Shown in pieces: positions 16,493-26,962 of a DNA stretch of 64,000 nt. The stretch lies in NCBI RefSeq assembly GCF_020884795.1, contig NZ_BBZF01000014.1, forward strand, positions 1 to 64,000, given 5' to 3'. The notes under the pieces were generated by a model. That model ran no database searches and had not been told where the DNA came from. It saw nothing but the letters and a program-made list of their open reading frames with translations. Each line of letters opens with the position of its first letter. Position 1 is the stretch's first letter. The stretch comes from Micromonospora okii. Lineage in GTDB: Bacteria > Actinomycetota > Actinomycetes > Mycobacteriales > Micromonosporaceae. The position numbers were made by a program, and so were the translations under genes.

Positions 16493-17050
16493 TCAGACCT
16501 CCAGGAGTTCGCTCTCCTTGTGCTTGACCAACTCGTCGACGCCGGCGACGTACTTCTGGGTCAGGTCGTCGAGGTCCTTCTCGGCGCGGCGGCCCTCGTC
16601 CTCGCCGACCTCGCCGTCCTTGACGAGCCGGTCCAGCTCTTCCTTGCCCTTGCGGCGGATGTTGCGGATGGCGACCTTGGCCTCCTCGCCCTTGTGCCGA
16701 GCGACCTTGATCATCTCGCGGCGCCGCTCCTCGGTCATCTGCGGGAGCAGGATGCGGAGCTGGTTGCCCTCGTTGTTCGGGTTTGCGCCGAGGTCGGAGT
16801 CGCGGATCGCCTTCTCCATGGCGTTGATCTGCGAGTTGTCGTACGGCTTGATGATCACCATGCGCGGCTCGGGAACCCCGATGGAGGCCATCTGGGGCAG
16901 CGGCGTGGGAGTGCCGTAGTAGTCAATAACGATCTTGGAGAACATGGCGGCGTTGGCGCGACCGGTGCGGATGGCGCCGAACTCCTCCTTGGCGTGCTCG
17001 ATGGCACGCTCCATCTTCTCCTCGGCCTCGAGGAGGGTGTCGTCGATCAC
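16493..17050 (-). CDS. frr: ribosome recycling factor
   Basis: Releases ribosomes from mRNA after termination together with EF-G. 185 aa, the standard length. It begins [20 protein letters not shown], and [22 protein letters not shown] and [20 protein letters not shown] are conserved blocks. GTG start with GAGGAGA three bases upstream. Order pyrH-frr-cdsA on the minus strand is the usual bacterial arrangement, with 81 bases from pyrH. Confidence 0.97.
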   Translation of the reverse strand: MIDDTLLEAEEKMERAIEHAKEEFGAIRTGRANAAMFSKIVIDYYGTPTPLPQMASIGVPEPRMVIIKPYDNSQINAMEKAIRDSDLGANPNNEGNQLRILLPQMTEERRREMIKVARHKGEEAKVAIRNIRRKGKEELDRLVKDGEVGEDEGRRAEKDLDDLTQKYVAGVDELVKHKESELLEV

Positions 17051-17131
17051 CGGTCTCCTCGCCTCCTTCTTGTGCTCGTCGTGGGCTGTGCTGTCGTGTC
17101 GGAGGACCGTCGCTCGCCGGCCACCGGCCGT

Positions 17132-17899
17132 TCAGGCCGTGATCAGGGTGCCGATCTTGTCGCCACCCACCGCACGGATGATCGTGTCGTCGCCCTGCGC
17201 GCCGAAGACCAGCATCGGCAGGCCGTTCTCCATGCACAGGCTGAACGCGGCGGCGTCGGCCACCCGCAGGTTGCGCCGCAGCGCCTCCGCGAAGGTGATC
17301 GAGTCGAGCCTGCTGGCGTTCGGGTCGATCCGGGGGTCGGCCGTGTAGACGGCGTCCACGCCGTTCTTGCTCATCAGCACCACGTCGGCCTGGATCTCCA
17401 GGGCCCGCTGGGCGGCCACCGTGTCGGTGGAGAAGTACGGCATGCCGGCGCCCGCGCCGAAGATGACCACGCGGCCCTTCTCCAGGTGCCGGATCGCGCG
17501 CAGCGGAATGTACGGCTCCGCGACCTGGGCCATCGTGATCGCGGTCTGCACCCGCGTCTCGATGCCCTCCTTCTCCAGGAAGTCCTGGAGGGCGAGGCAG
17601 TTCATCACGGTGCCCAGCATGCCCATGTAGTCGGCGCGGGCGCGGTCCATCCCGCGCTTCTGCAACTCCGCGCCCCGGAAGAAGTTGCCGCCCCCGACCA
17701 CCACGGAGACCTGCACGCCCCGGCGCACCACGGTGGCGATCTGCCGGGCGATGCCCTGCACGACGTCCGGGTCGACGCCGATCGCACCGCCGCCGAAGAC
17801 CTCACCGGAGAGCTTCAGCACCACCCGCCGCGCCCGGCGGGGAGCCGGGTCGATCGCGTCCTCCGCCGCCAGGCTCCGGTCACTCACAACCTGCGTCAT
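17132..17899 (-). CDS. pyrH: uridylate kinase
   Basis: Phosphorylates UMP to UDP in pyrimidine synthesis, and is hexameric and allosterically controlled in bacteria. 255 aa of the amino-acid-kinase fold: [13 protein letters not shown] near residue 26, [33 protein letters not shown]-equivalent [16 protein letters not shown], and [15 protein letters not shown] start. Upstream of frr and downstream of tsf in the same direction. Confidence 0.97.
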   Translation of the reverse strand: MTQVVSDRSLAAEDAIDPAPRRARRVVLKLSGEVFGGGAIGVDPDVVQGIARQIATVVRRGVQVSVVVGGGNFFRGAELQKRGMDRARADYMGMLGTVMNCLALQDFLEKEGIETRVQTAITMAQVAEPYIPLRAIRHLEKGRVVIFGAGAGMPYFSTDTVAAQRALEIQADVVLMSKNGVDAVYTADPRIDPNASRLDSITFAEALRRNLRVADAAAFSLCMENGLPMLVFGAQGDDTIIRAVGGDKIGTLITA

Positions 17900-18060
17900 C
17901 CGCCCCGCCCTTCCCCGCGCGCACCCCGCGTGCGCCGGATACCGCGTACCTGCCGTCGCTGACCCTATGCGACGGGGAGGCCGCGGTGCCTGTCACGTAC
18001 ACCAGCGACCTCCCCCTCGTCGTTCCCTGCCCGTGGGCGCGTCCCGCCCAGGCCGGCGGC

Positions 18061-18888
18061 TCAGGCCTGGCCGACCTCGAACCGCAGGAAGCGGGTCACC
18101 TCGATGCCGGCCTCGGCCAGCACCTGCTTCACGGTCTTCTTGTTGTCGGAGACCGACGCCTGCTCGACCAGGACGTAGTCCTTGAAGAAGGCGTTCACCC
18201 GGCCGTCGACGATCTTCGGCAGCGCCGCCTCGGGCTTGTTCTCCTCGCGGGCGGTCTGCTCGGCGATGCGCCGCTCGGCCTCGACCACGTCGGCCGGAAC
18301 CTCGTCGCGGGTGAGGTACTTCGGCCGCATCGCCGCGATCTGCATGGCCACGGCGCGGGCGTCCGACTCGCCGGCCTCGTCGGTCTTGCCGGCGTACTCC
18401 ACCAGCACGCCGACGGCGGGCGGCAGGTCCTGGCTCTTGCGGTGCAGGTAGACCGCGACCGTGCCGTCGACCTTGGCGAAGCGGTTCAGCACCAGCTTCT
18501 CGCCGATCTTGGCGGACTGCTCCTGGACCAGCTCGGCGACCGGCTTGCCGTCGATGGTGCTGGCGAGCAGCTCCTCGGCGGAGCTGACGCCGCTGGCCTC
18601 GCCGTGCTCGACGAGCTGCTGGGCCAGCGCGATGAAGGCGTCGTTCTTGGCGACGAAGTCGGTCTCGCAGTTGAGCTCCAGCAGCGCCTTGCCGGAGTGC
18701 GCGACCAGACCGTTGGCGGCCGTCCGGCCGGCACGCTTGCCGACGTCCTTCGCGCCCTTGACGCGCAGGATCTCGACGGCCTTGTCGAAGTCGCCCTCGG
18801 CCTCGGCCAGCGCCTTCTTGCAGTCCATCATGCCGGCGCCGGTGAGGTCGCGGAGCTTCTTGACGTCCGCGGCGGTGAAGTTGGACAT
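18061..18888 (-). CDS. tsf: elongation factor Ts
   Basis: Guanine nucleotide exchange factor for EF-Tu. 275 aa. The signature [20 protein letters not shown] lies near residue 16 and [12 protein letters not shown] about residues 76-87, with a complete core and C-terminal domain. It follows rpsB after 135 bases that contain a GC hairpin (18979-19009), so partial termination between the two is possible. Confidence 0.97.
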   Translation of the reverse strand: MSNFTAADVKKLRDLTGAGMMDCKKALAEAEGDFDKAVEILRVKGAKDVGKRAGRTAANGLVAHSGKALLELNCETDFVAKNDAFIALAQQLVEHGEASGVSSAEELLASTIDGKPVAELVQEQSAKIGEKLVLNRFAKVDGTVAVYLHRKSQDLPPAVGVLVEYAGKTDEAGESDARAVAMQIAAMRPKYLTRDEVPADVVEAERRIAEQTAREENKPEAALPKIVDGRVNAFFKDYVLVEQASVSDNKKTVKQVLAEAGIEVTRFLRFEVGQA

Positions 18889-18978
18889 GACTCTCTCTTC
18901 GGTGTCTGAGACTGCGGTGGGATGTTCTGGGGTCCGGTTACCCGGATCAGGGCCGGATGTGCCCGGCGTACCGCGCGC

Positions 18979-19009
18979 CCCCGCCGCCGGCGAGAACCGG
19001 ACGGCGGGG
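18979..19009 (-). terminator. weak hairpin between rpsB and tsf
   Basis: CCCCGCCG (18979-18986) and CGGCGGGG (19002-19009) can pair across 15 bases, just past the rpsB stop. It may act as a leaky terminator that sets the rpsB:tsf ratio. Confidence 0.35.
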
Positions 19010-19023
19010 ACGCGGCGGCGCGG

Positions 19024-19872
19024 TCACTCCGCGGCGGCGGCCGCCGGCTGCTCGTCGGCCTTCTTCGGCTGCTCGTCGGCCTTCTTCGGCTCCTCCAGCA
19101 GCTCGCGCTCCCACTCGGCCAGCGGCTCGTCGGCACCGACCTGGCCCGCCTCCGGCTTCTCGTCGCCGCCCCGGCGACGGCCGGAACGGGCGATCAGGCC
19201 GTCGGCGACGGCGGCGGCCACGACCTTGGTCAGCAGCTCGGCGGAGCGGATCGCGTCGTCGTTGCCCGGGATCGGGAAGTCGACCTCGTCCGGGTCGCAG
19301 TTGGTGTCCAGCACCGCGATGACCGGGATGCCCAGCTTGCGGGCCTCGTCGACGGCGATGTGCTCCTTCTTGGTGTCGACGATCCAGACCGCGGCCGGGA
19401 GCTTCTGCATGTCCCGCAGACCACCGAGGGTCTTGGTGAGCTTGATCTTCTCGCGGGAGAGCTGGAGCGTCTCCTTCTTGGTGTAACCGGCGGCGGTGCC
19501 GCTCAGGTCGCCCAGGGCCTCCAGCTCCTTCATCCGCTGGAGCCGCTTGTACACCGTCTGGAAGTTGGTCAGCATGCCGCCGAGCCAGCGGTGGTTGACG
19601 TACGGCTGACCGACCCGGGTCGCCTGCTCGGAGATGGCCTCCTGGGCCTGCTTCTTCGTGCCGACGAACAGGATGCTGCCGCCCTCGGCCACCGTGTTGC
19701 GCACGAAGTCGTACGCCTTCTCGATGTAGTCGAGGGTCTGGCGCAGGTCGATGATGTAGATGCCGTTGCGCTCGGTCATGATGAAGCGCTTCATCTTCGG
19801 GTTCCAGCGCCGGGTCTGGTGCCCGAAGTGGACACCGCTCTCCAGCAGCTGACGCATGGTCACGACGGCCAT
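19024..19872 (-). CDS. rpsB: 30S ribosomal protein S2
   Basis: Small-subunit ribosomal protein. 282 aa. [20 protein letters not shown] at the start, [15 protein letters not shown] in the middle and [20 protein letters not shown] later are all conserved. The C-terminal 40 residues form an acidic/lysine tail with a duplicated KKADEQP unit. ATG start with a GAGGAG site. A structured leader with an upstream mini-ORF precedes it. Confidence 0.97.
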   Translation of the reverse strand: MAVVTMRQLLESGVHFGHQTRRWNPKMKRFIMTERNGIYIIDLRQTLDYIEKAYDFVRNTVAEGGSILFVGTKKQAQEAISEQATRVGQPYVNHRWLGGMLTNFQTVYKRLQRMKELEALGDLSGTAAGYTKKETLQLSREKIKLTKTLGGLRDMQKLPAAVWIVDTKKEHIAVDEARKLGIPVIAVLDTNCDPDEVDFPIPGNDDAIRSAELLTKVVAAAVADGLIARSGRRRGGDEKPEAGQVGADEPLAEWERELLEEPKKADEQPKKADEQPAAAAAE

Positions 19873-19900
19873 GGTGGGTACTCCTCAAGATCCCTGGTTG

Positions 19901-19951
19901 TCACGCCCGGGCCGGTATGGCCGGGCGTCCTGGCACCTGGTCGCCGGCCAT
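19901..19951 (-). promoter_or_regulatory. rpsB leader: 16-codon upstream ORF within a hairpin
   Basis: An ATG at 19951 opens a 16-residue frame (MAGDQVPGRPAIPARA) that ends at a TGA 28 bases before the rpsB start. The 12 bases around this ATG (CCCACCATGGCC) are identical to those around the rpsB ATG 79 bases downstream. The segment folds (ATGGCCGG at one end, CCCGGCCAT at the other, 19917-19951). This could be an autoregulatory S2 leader. No family match is claimed. Confidence 0.4.
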
Positions 19952-20060
19952 GGTGGGCCCGACCAAGATCGGGACCAGGGAGGCCGTCGCCCCACGACGA
20001 TTCGTGAGGAGGGCGCGCGAGGTCGACCGCGCGAGGCGGTCGCCAGTCGACCAGTGTACG

Positions 20061-20098
20061 CCCCTGTCCCGCCCGCCGGTCAGCGGGCGGGACAGGGG
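20061..20098 (-). terminator. 16-bp perfect hairpin upstream of rpsB
   Basis: CCCCTGTCCCGCCCGC (20061-20076) and its exact complement GCGGGCGGGACAGGGG (20083-20098) with a six-base loop. It lies past the end of the repeat-rich membrane protein gene and before the rpsB leader, so it should terminate the former and insulate rpsB. Confidence 0.8.
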
Positions 20099-20110
20099 CG
20101 GCCAGCGCCG

Positions 20111-21812
<1,702 letters not shown>

Positions 21813-21842
21813 TCATAGCACACCGAAGGCATGATCGTCCGG

Positions 21843-21870
21843 TCGTCCACAGGGGGCCCCGTTGTCCACA
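21843..21870 (+). promoter_or_regulatory. pair of DnaA-box-like 9-mers
   Basis: TCGTCCACA (21843-21851) and TTGTCCACA (21862-21870) match the actinomycete DnaA box (TTGTCCACA) with zero or one change. They lie 19 bp apart, upstream of yraN-comM-dprA. Binding is not shown. Confidence 0.45.
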
Positions 21871-21912
21871 GGCACCGCACGGTGGGACGCCGGAGCGGGC
21901 ATCGTGCCGCCC

Positions 21913-22272
21913 ATGACGAAGCGGAACCAGGCGGTCGGCGCGTACGGGGAACGGTGCGCCGTCCGGCACCTGATCGGCGCGGGGCTGCGCCCGGTCGCCC
22001 GGAACTGGCGTTGCCCGGCCGGCGAGATCGACATCATCGCCTGGGACGGCCCGGTGCTCGCCTTCTGCGAGGTGAAGACCCGGCGTACGGCCGACTTCGG
22101 CACCCCGGCCGAGGCGGTGGTGCCGACGAAGGCGCGGCGGCTGCGGGGGCTGGCCGCCCGGTGGCTCGCGGAGACCGGCACCAGCGCCGACGAGGTGCGG
22201 TTCGACGTGCTCGCCGTCGAGCTGGCCGACGCCGGCGCGGCCCGGGTGGAGCACCTCAAGGGAGCGTTCTGA
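21913..22272 (+). CDS. YraN/UPF0102 family nuclease-fold protein
   Basis: 119 aa. It contains the Holliday-junction-resolvase-like core AVGAYGERCAVRHLIGAG, GEIDIIAWDGP and VLAFCEVKTRR, with the catalytic-type E/D/E-x-K pattern of the YraN family. Biochemical role uncertain. The usual neighbours comM and dprA follow directly. ATG at 21913 chosen because the family begins just before KRNQAVGAYGE. An upstream in-frame ATG at 21862 would add 17 atypical residues. Confidence 0.9.
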   Translation: MTKRNQAVGAYGERCAVRHLIGAGLRPVARNWRCPAGEIDIIAWDGPVLAFCEVKTRRTADFGTPAEAVVPTKARRLRGLAARWLAETGTSADEVRFDVLAVELADAGAARVEHLKGAF

Positions 22273-22287
22273 GATGGGTGGCCGGGC

Positions 22288-23808
22288 GTGAGCTACGCGA
22301 AGGTTCTCTGCGTGGGATTGGTCGGGGTGACCGGGCACGTGGTGGAGGTGGAGGCGGACCTCGCGCCGGGGCTGCCGGCCGTGGTGATCTCCGGGTTGCC
22401 GGACACCACCCTGCACGAGGCGCGCGACCGGGTCCGGGCCGCCGTCGTCAACTCCGGCCAGCGCTGGCCCAACCGGCGGATCACCCTCAACCTGCTGCCG
22501 GCGACGATGCCGAAGTTCGGCTCGGCCTTCGATCTCGCCATCGCGGTGGCGCTGCTCGGCGGCTCCGGTGAGCTGCCGCTGCTGCCGCTGGAGCGGGTGG
22601 TGGTCCTCGGGGAGCTCGGCCTCGACGGCACCGTCCGGCCGGTGCGCGGGGTGCTGCCCATGGTGGCCGCCGCCGCTCGGGCCGGGCTGGAGCGGGTGAT
22701 CGTTCCGGTCGCCAACGCCGCCGAGGCGGCGGTCGTCCCGGGCGTCCGGGTCCGCGCGGTGGACACGCTGCACCGGCTGGTCGGGTTCGTCCGGGACGGC
22801 GCGCCGCTGATCGAGTCGCCCGCCCCGACGCCCCCGCTAGAGTCGGGCGGGCCGGACCTCGCCGAGGTGGCCGGGCAGGCGCTCGGTCGTCGCGCCCTGG
22901 AGGTGGCCGCCGCCGGTGGGCACCACCTGGCGCTGTTCGGCCCGCCCGGTGCCGGCAAGACGATGCTCGCCGAGCGGCTGCCGTCGATCCTGCCCGAGCT
23001 GGACGACGCCGCCGCGCTGGAGGTCACCGCGCTGCACTCGATCGCCGGGCTGCTGCCGGCGGGCGGGCGGCTGCTGCGCCGGCCCCCGTTCCAGGCCCCC
23101 CACCACACGGCGACGGTGGCCTCCCTGGTCGGCGGCGGGTCCGGGCTGGCCCGCCCCGGCGCGGTGTCGCTGGCCCACCGCGGGGTGCTGTTCCTCGACG
23201 AGGCGCCGGAGTTCGGCAAGGGGGCGCTGGAGGCGCTGCGCCAACCGCTGGAGCACGGCCGGGTGCTGCTCGCCCGCAGCCGGGGCGGCACCGAGTACCC
23301 GGCCCGGACGCAACTGGTGCTCGCCGCCAATCCCTGCCCCTGTGCGCGGCCGGCCGGCGACACGTACTGCGAGTGCGCGCCGCAGGTCCGCCGCCGCTAC
23401 CTGGGCCGCCTCTCCGGGCCGCTGCTGGACCGGATCGACGTGCAGGTGACCCTGCCGCCGCTGCGGTCCGCGGAGCTGATGGAGTCGCTGGCGACCGGCG
23501 AGCCGTCGGCCGCCGTCGCGGCGCGGGTGGCGGACGCCCGCCGGGCCGCCGCCGAACGGTGGGCCGGCGACGGCTGGCGGGTCAACGCGGAGGCCCCCGG
23601 GCCGTGGCTGCGACGCCCGCCGTGGCGGTTGCCCGACCGGGACACCCGGGAGCTGCGCGCTCGACTCGACTGCGGGTCCCTGTCGGCGCGCGGCTTCGAC
23701 CGGGTGATCCGAATGGCGTGGACGATCGCCGACCTGGACGGGCGGAGCCGCCCGCACGCCGACGACGTCCGCGAGGCGATCCAGCTCAGGATGGGGGACG
23801 CGGCATGA
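22288..23808 (+). CDS. comM: ComM/YifB-type Mg-chelatase-like AAA ATPase
   Basis: 506 aa. A LonC-like N-terminal domain (LVGVTGHVVEVEADLAPGLP), Walker A GPPGAGKT at 218-225, Walker B LFLDEAPEF, and a Cys cluster (NPCPCARPAGDTYCECAP). ComM is a branch-migration helicase that extends recombination during transformation in Gram-negatives. An actinobacterial role is inferred. GTG start 15 bases after yraN, and the stop overlaps the dprA start. Confidence 0.92.
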   Translation: MSYAKVLCVGLVGVTGHVVEVEADLAPGLPAVVISGLPDTTLHEARDRVRAAVVNSGQRWPNRRITLNLLPATMPKFGSAFDLAIAVALLGGSGELPLLPLERVVVLGELGLDGTVRPVRGVLPMVAAAARAGLERVIVPVANAAEAAVVPGVRVRAVDTLHRLVGFVRDGAPLIESPAPTPPLESGGPDLAEVAGQALGRRALEVAAAGGHHLALFGPPGAGKTMLAERLPSILPELDDAAALEVTALHSIAGLLPAGGRLLRRPPFQAPHHTATVASLVGGGSGLARPGAVSLAHRGVLFLDEAPEFGKGALEALRQPLEHGRVLLARSRGGTEYPARTQLVLAANPCPCARPAGDTYCECAPQVRRRYLGRLSGPLLDRIDVQVTLPPLRSAELMESLATGEPSAAVAARVADARRAAAERWAGDGWRVNAEAPGPWLRRPPWRLPDRDTRELRARLDCGSLSARGFDRVIRMAWTIADLDGRSRPHADDVREAIQLRMGDAA

Positions 23809-25007
23809 GCACCGAGGACGACCTGCTGGCCCGGGTGGCGTTGACCTGGTTCGCCGAGCCCGGCACCCGATCGGTGTACGCGCTGGTCGACCGGCTCGGC
23901 CCGGCCGGCGCGCTGGAGCTGCTGCTCGACGGGGGCGCGCCGGAGGAGTGGCTGCGCGCCGCCGTGGCGGCCCGGTCCGGGGAGGCGGACGCGCGCGACG
24001 TGGCGGCCGAAGCCCTGGCCCGTACGGAGCGGGCGGGCGCCCGGATCGTCACCCCCGACGACGAGGAGTGGCCGCCGGGCGTGGACAGCCTGCGCGACAT
24101 GGTGTTGCCGAGCCGGGAGCGGCGGGTGGACCGGGAGACCGCTCCCCCGCTCTGCCTCTGGGTTCGTGGCGGGTGGCCGCTGCGGGAGGCGCTGGACCGG
24201 GCGGTCTCGGTGGTCGGCGCGCGGGCGGCCACCCCGTACGGGCTGCACGTGGCCACCGAACTGGGCTACGGGCTGGCCGACCGGGACTGGACGGTGGTCT
24301 CCGGGGGCGCCTACGGCATCGACGCGGCGGCCCACCGGGGCGCGCTCAACGCGGGCGGACTGACGGTGGCGGTGCTCGCCTGCGGCATCGACCGGCCCTA
24401 CCCGTCGGGCAACGCCGCGCTGTTCGACCGCATCGCCGAGACGGGGCTGCTGGTCAGCGAGTGGATGCCCGGGGCGGAGCCGCACCGCCCCCGGTTCCTC
24501 ATCCGCAACCGGGTGATCGCGGCGGCGACCCGGGGCACCGTCCTGGTCGAGGCGGCGGCCCGCAGCGGCGCGACGCAGACCCTCAACCGGGCCCTCGCCG
24601 CCGGGCGGTACGCGATGGTGGTGCCGGGCCCGGTCACCTCCGCCATGTCGGTCGGCGCGCACGAGGTGCTGCGGGAACAACCGTCGGCGCGGCTGGTCAC
24701 CGGCGTGCCGCACGTGCTGGAGGAGGTCGGCCGCATCGGCGTCGACCTGGCGCCACTGGCGCGCGCCGCACGGCATCCCCGGGATCTGCTCGACGACGAG
24801 GCGACGCTGGTGCTGGAGGCGCTGCCCCGGCGCGGGGCGACCGGCGTGGACCGGCTGGCCGCCCGCGCCGGGGTCGACGTCCGCACCGCCCTGCGCAAAC
24901 TGTCGCTGCTGGAGGAGTTGGGCCTGGTCCGCCGCCGCGACGACGGGTACGCGCTGGTCGCGCAGCCGGCCCGGCCCGCCGGCGCCCCGCCCGATCCGCC
25001 GCCCTGA
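23805..25007 (+). CDS. dprA: DNA processing protein DprA
   Basis: 400 aa. Binds incoming single-stranded DNA and loads RecA in transformable bacteria. The Rossmann core is clear (VVSGGAYGIDAAAHRGALNA, GIDRPYPSGNAALFDRI, RFLIRNRVIAAATRGTVLVE), followed by a C-terminal winged-helix-like segment (GVDVRTALRKLSLLEELGLV). The ATGA overlap with comM indicates translational coupling. The yraN-comM-dprA set is conserved in actinobacteria even where competence is unknown. Confidence 0.95.
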   Translation: MSTEDDLLARVALTWFAEPGTRSVYALVDRLGPAGALELLLDGGAPEEWLRAAVAARSGEADARDVAAEALARTERAGARIVTPDDEEWPPGVDSLRDMVLPSRERRVDRETAPPLCLWVRGGWPLREALDRAVSVVGARAATPYGLHVATELGYGLADRDWTVVSGGAYGIDAAAHRGALNAGGLTVAVLACGIDRPYPSGNAALFDRIAETGLLVSEWMPGAEPHRPRFLIRNRVIAAATRGTVLVEAAARSGATQTLNRALAAGRYAMVVPGPVTSAMSVGAHEVLREQPSARLVTGVPHVLEEVGRIGVDLAPLARAARHPRDLLDDEATLVLEALPRRGATGVDRLAARAGVDVRTALRKLSLLEELGLVRRRDDGYALVAQPARPAGAPPDPPP

Positions 25008-25031
25008 CGCCGCGCGCCGGGGGTGTGGCAC

Positions 25032-25373
25032 TCAGTCGCCCTCGAAGCGGATCTGCACGTCGTGGTCGCGTAGGCTTCGCCGGGCCAGCTCCGCCAACCG
25101 ACGGACCTGGTCCGCCTCCGCCGGGGTGCCGGCCGCCTCACCGAGGCAGCGCAGCTCGACGAGCAGTTGCGGCACCTGGTCGACCGCCACGACCAGCTCG
25201 CCGCCCGGGTCGAGCCGGTCCAGCAGCGGGGTGCGGCCTCCGCCGCGTACCCGCCCGAGCAGGTCCACCAGCACGTCGCGCGGGTCGGCCACCACCTGCA
25301 CGGTGGCGTACGACGGGCGGCGACGGCCGGGGCCGGGGCGGACCAGCCGGTAGAGGACGACGTCCAGGCCCAT
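25032..25373 (-). CDS. conserved hypothetical protein
   Basis: 113 aa, family not recognised. It begins [20 protein letters not shown], with [15 protein letters not shown] in the middle and a basic helical tail with [15 protein letters not shown]. Low aromatic content and mixed alpha/beta pattern suggest a small soluble protein. ATG start at 25373. Convergent with dprA, 24 bases away. Confidence 0.6.
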   Translation of the reverse strand: MGLDVVLYRLVRPGPGRRRPSYATVQVVADPRDVLVDLLGRVRGGGRTPLLDRLDPGGELVVAVDQVPQLLVELRCLGEAAGTPAEADQVRRLAELARRSLRDHDVQIRFEGD

Positions 25374-25686
25374 GCTCGGTCCCATCCTTCCTGGGGCCGC
25401 CCGTCCCGGCCGCGTCGCGTCGGCACGGGCGGGGCTGCGTACGCACCTGGTGGCAGCACTGGCACCGGCGACGTGGTACCTCCCAGTTTCCCCCGCCGAC
25501 CACTCCCCAGCCAGCACCGATCACGCCGCGTCGCCTCTCCGTCGCACCGTCTCCCCGGCGCACCGGCGGTGCGCCGGGCCGGTCGGGCCGCCGGGCTGCC
25601 CCGGGGGCCGCGCGCTCGTAAGCTGGGCCGGTGCGAGGCGACGGAGGGGGGCCCTACCGGCGGACGGGCGCGCGGGGCGGGCCCCC
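25374..25686. other. 313-bp gap between the hypothetical gene and xerC
   Basis: Contains the divergent promoter region, a long palindrome at 25554-25578, a leaderless-type -10 (TAAGCT, 25619-25624) and a 19-codon frame at 25631-25690. The remainder is plain GC-rich DNA with no gene. Confidence 0.5.
25554..25578. terminator. 12-bp palindrome upstream of xerC
   Basis: CCCGGCGCACCG (25554-25565) and CGGTGCGCCGGG (25567-25578) are exact complements with one base between. As RNA the loop would open to about five bases. It might be an operator or an insulator hairpin, since no gene ends immediately before it on the plus strand. Confidence 0.45.
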
Positions 25687-25690
25687 GTGA
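25631..25690 (+). CDS. possible leaderless 19-codon ORF coupled to xerC
   Basis: A GTG six bases after the hexamer TAAGCT opens a frame of 19 residues ([19 protein letters not shown]). Its TGA overlaps the xerC GTG (GTGA). The spacing is that of leaderless starts, and xerC itself has no good ribosome site, so the mini-ORF may deliver ribosomes to xerC. Speculative. Confidence 0.35.
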   Translation: MRGDGGGPYRRTGARGGPP

Positions 25691-26703
25691 GCCGCGCCGG
25701 GCCCGGCACGAGGGAGATGCACGCCGCCCTCCCGGCCGGGATGCGCGAGGCGGTGGACGACTTCGCCGACCACCTGGCCCGGGTGCGCAACCGCTCGGCG
25801 CACACCGTCCGGGCGTACGTCGGCGACCTGGTCTCCCTGCTCGACCACGCCACCCGGATGGGCTGCGCCGGGGTCGCCGACCTGGACCTCGCTGTGCTGC
25901 GCAGTTGGCTGGCGAAGCAGCGGACCACCGGGGCCGCCCGCACCACGATGGCCCGCCGGGCCGCCTCGGCGCGCACGTTCAGCGCCTGGGCCCACCGGGC
26001 GGGGCTGCTCCCCGCCGACGTGGCCGCGCCGCTGGCGAGCCCCCGGGCCCACCGGGACCTGCCGACCGTGCTCCGCGCCGACCAGGCGTCCGCCCTGGTC
26101 GCGGCCCCACGCACCGGAGATCTTGGTACGGAACGGCCCCCGGAGGGGCCGAATCTCACCAAGATCTCTCCACCCGAGGCGGGCGGGGAGGAGGAACGGG
26201 CCGTGGTGTCGCGGGACCGGGTGCTGCTCGAACTGCTCTACGCGACCGGGGTACGGGTCAGCGAGGCGTGCGGCCTCGACGTCGTCGACGTGGACCACTC
26301 CCGGCGGGTGGTCCGGGTGCTCGGGAAGGGCTCGCGGGAGCGTTCCGTGCCGTACGGGGTGCCCGCGCAGCGGGCGCTCGACGAGTGGCTGCGGGTCGGG
26401 CGGCCCGTCCTGGCCGGGCCGGGCTCCGGCGACGCCCTGCTGCTCGGGGCGCGCGGCGGGCGGCTGCACCCGACGACGGCCCGGCGGATCGTCGCCGGGT
26501 ACGCGGAGGCGGCCGGGCTGCCCCGGACCAGCCCGCACGGGCTGCGCCACTCCGCCGCGACCCACCTACTGGAGGGCGGGGCCGACCTGCGCGCGGTGCA
26601 GGAGCTGCTCGGCCACTCGTCGCTGGCCAGCACACAGATCTACACCCACGTGTCGGTGGAGCGGCTGCGGGCCGCGTACCGGCAGGCCCACCCGCGCGCC
26701 TGA
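25687..26703 (+). CDS. xerC: tyrosine recombinase XerC
   Basis: Site-specific recombinase that resolves chromosome dimers at dif. 338 aa, longer than the usual 295-315. Core-binding domain about residues 20-120. Catalytic residues visible: R190, K214, H284, R287, H310 and nucleophile Y319 (TQIYTHV). Residues 144-162 come from a palindromic insertion in the DNA ([19 protein letters not shown]). GTG start at 25687, with an ATG at 25717 possible. The 3' end is repeated in tandem after the stop. No phage genes nearby, so a housekeeping role is likely. Confidence 0.9.
   Translation: MSRAGPGTREMHAALPAGMREAVDDFADHLARVRNRSAHTVRAYVGDLVSLLDHATRMGCAGVADLDLAVLRSWLAKQRTTGAARTTMARRAASARTFSAWAHRAGLLPADVAAPLASPRAHRDLPTVLRADQASALVAAPRTGDLGTERPPEGPNLTKISPPEAGGEEERAVVSRDRVLLELLYATGVRVSEACGLDVVDVDHSRRVVRVLGKGSRERSVPYGVPAQRALDEWLRVGRPVLAGPGSGDALLLGARGGRLHPTTARRIVAGYAEAAGLPRTSPHGLRHSAATHLLEGGADLRAVQELLGHSSLASTQIYTHVSVERLRAAYRQAHPRA
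26116..26171. repeat. nested palindromic element inside xerC
   Basis: Outer arms AGATCTTGGT (26118-26127) and ACCAAGATCT (26158-26167) enclose inner arms CGGCCCC and GGGGCCG with a four-base loop. The element reads through xerC in frame without a stop. It resembles a mobile REP-type palindrome that has entered a coding sequence. Confidence 0.75.
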
Positions 26704-26795
26704 GCGACGAAGCGGCGTCGGCAGGCCCACCCGCGCGCCTGAGCAACAAAGCGGCGGGCAGGCCCACCTCGCGCCGGGATGGCGCAGCGGCGTCC
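26681..26795 (+). repeat. 39-bp tandem duplication of the xerC 3' end
   Basis: Units begin at 26681 (inside xerC), 26720 and 26757. The first two share GGCAGGCCCACCCGCGCG and the following CCTGAGC with its stop codon. The third is degenerate. The remainder of the 26704-26962 gap shows no gene. Confidence 0.75.
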
Positions 26796-26950
26796 GCGAC
26801 CCACCGCGCGCCGACGCACCGCGCCTGAGCGAGGGGGCAGCAGCGTCCCGACCCACCTACGCGTCCGAGTGGCGTCCGCGAGCCGTGGCGGCGTCGGGCG
26901 GCCGGGGACCTCGTCCTCCTCGCCGAGCGGCCGTCCGTCGATGTCCGGGC

Positions 26951-26956
26951 TACGAT
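26951..26956 (+). promoter_or_regulatory. leaderless-type -10 hexamer TACGAT
   Basis: TACGAT ends six bases before the ATG of the aminotransferase gene, and no ribosome site is present. Confidence 0.45.
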
Positions 26957-26962
26957 CAAGCA

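Noticed and set aside
25687..26703. Integrase of a prophage or genomic island
   Set aside because: XerC-like length and motifs, no tRNA attachment site, excisionase or phage genes beside it.
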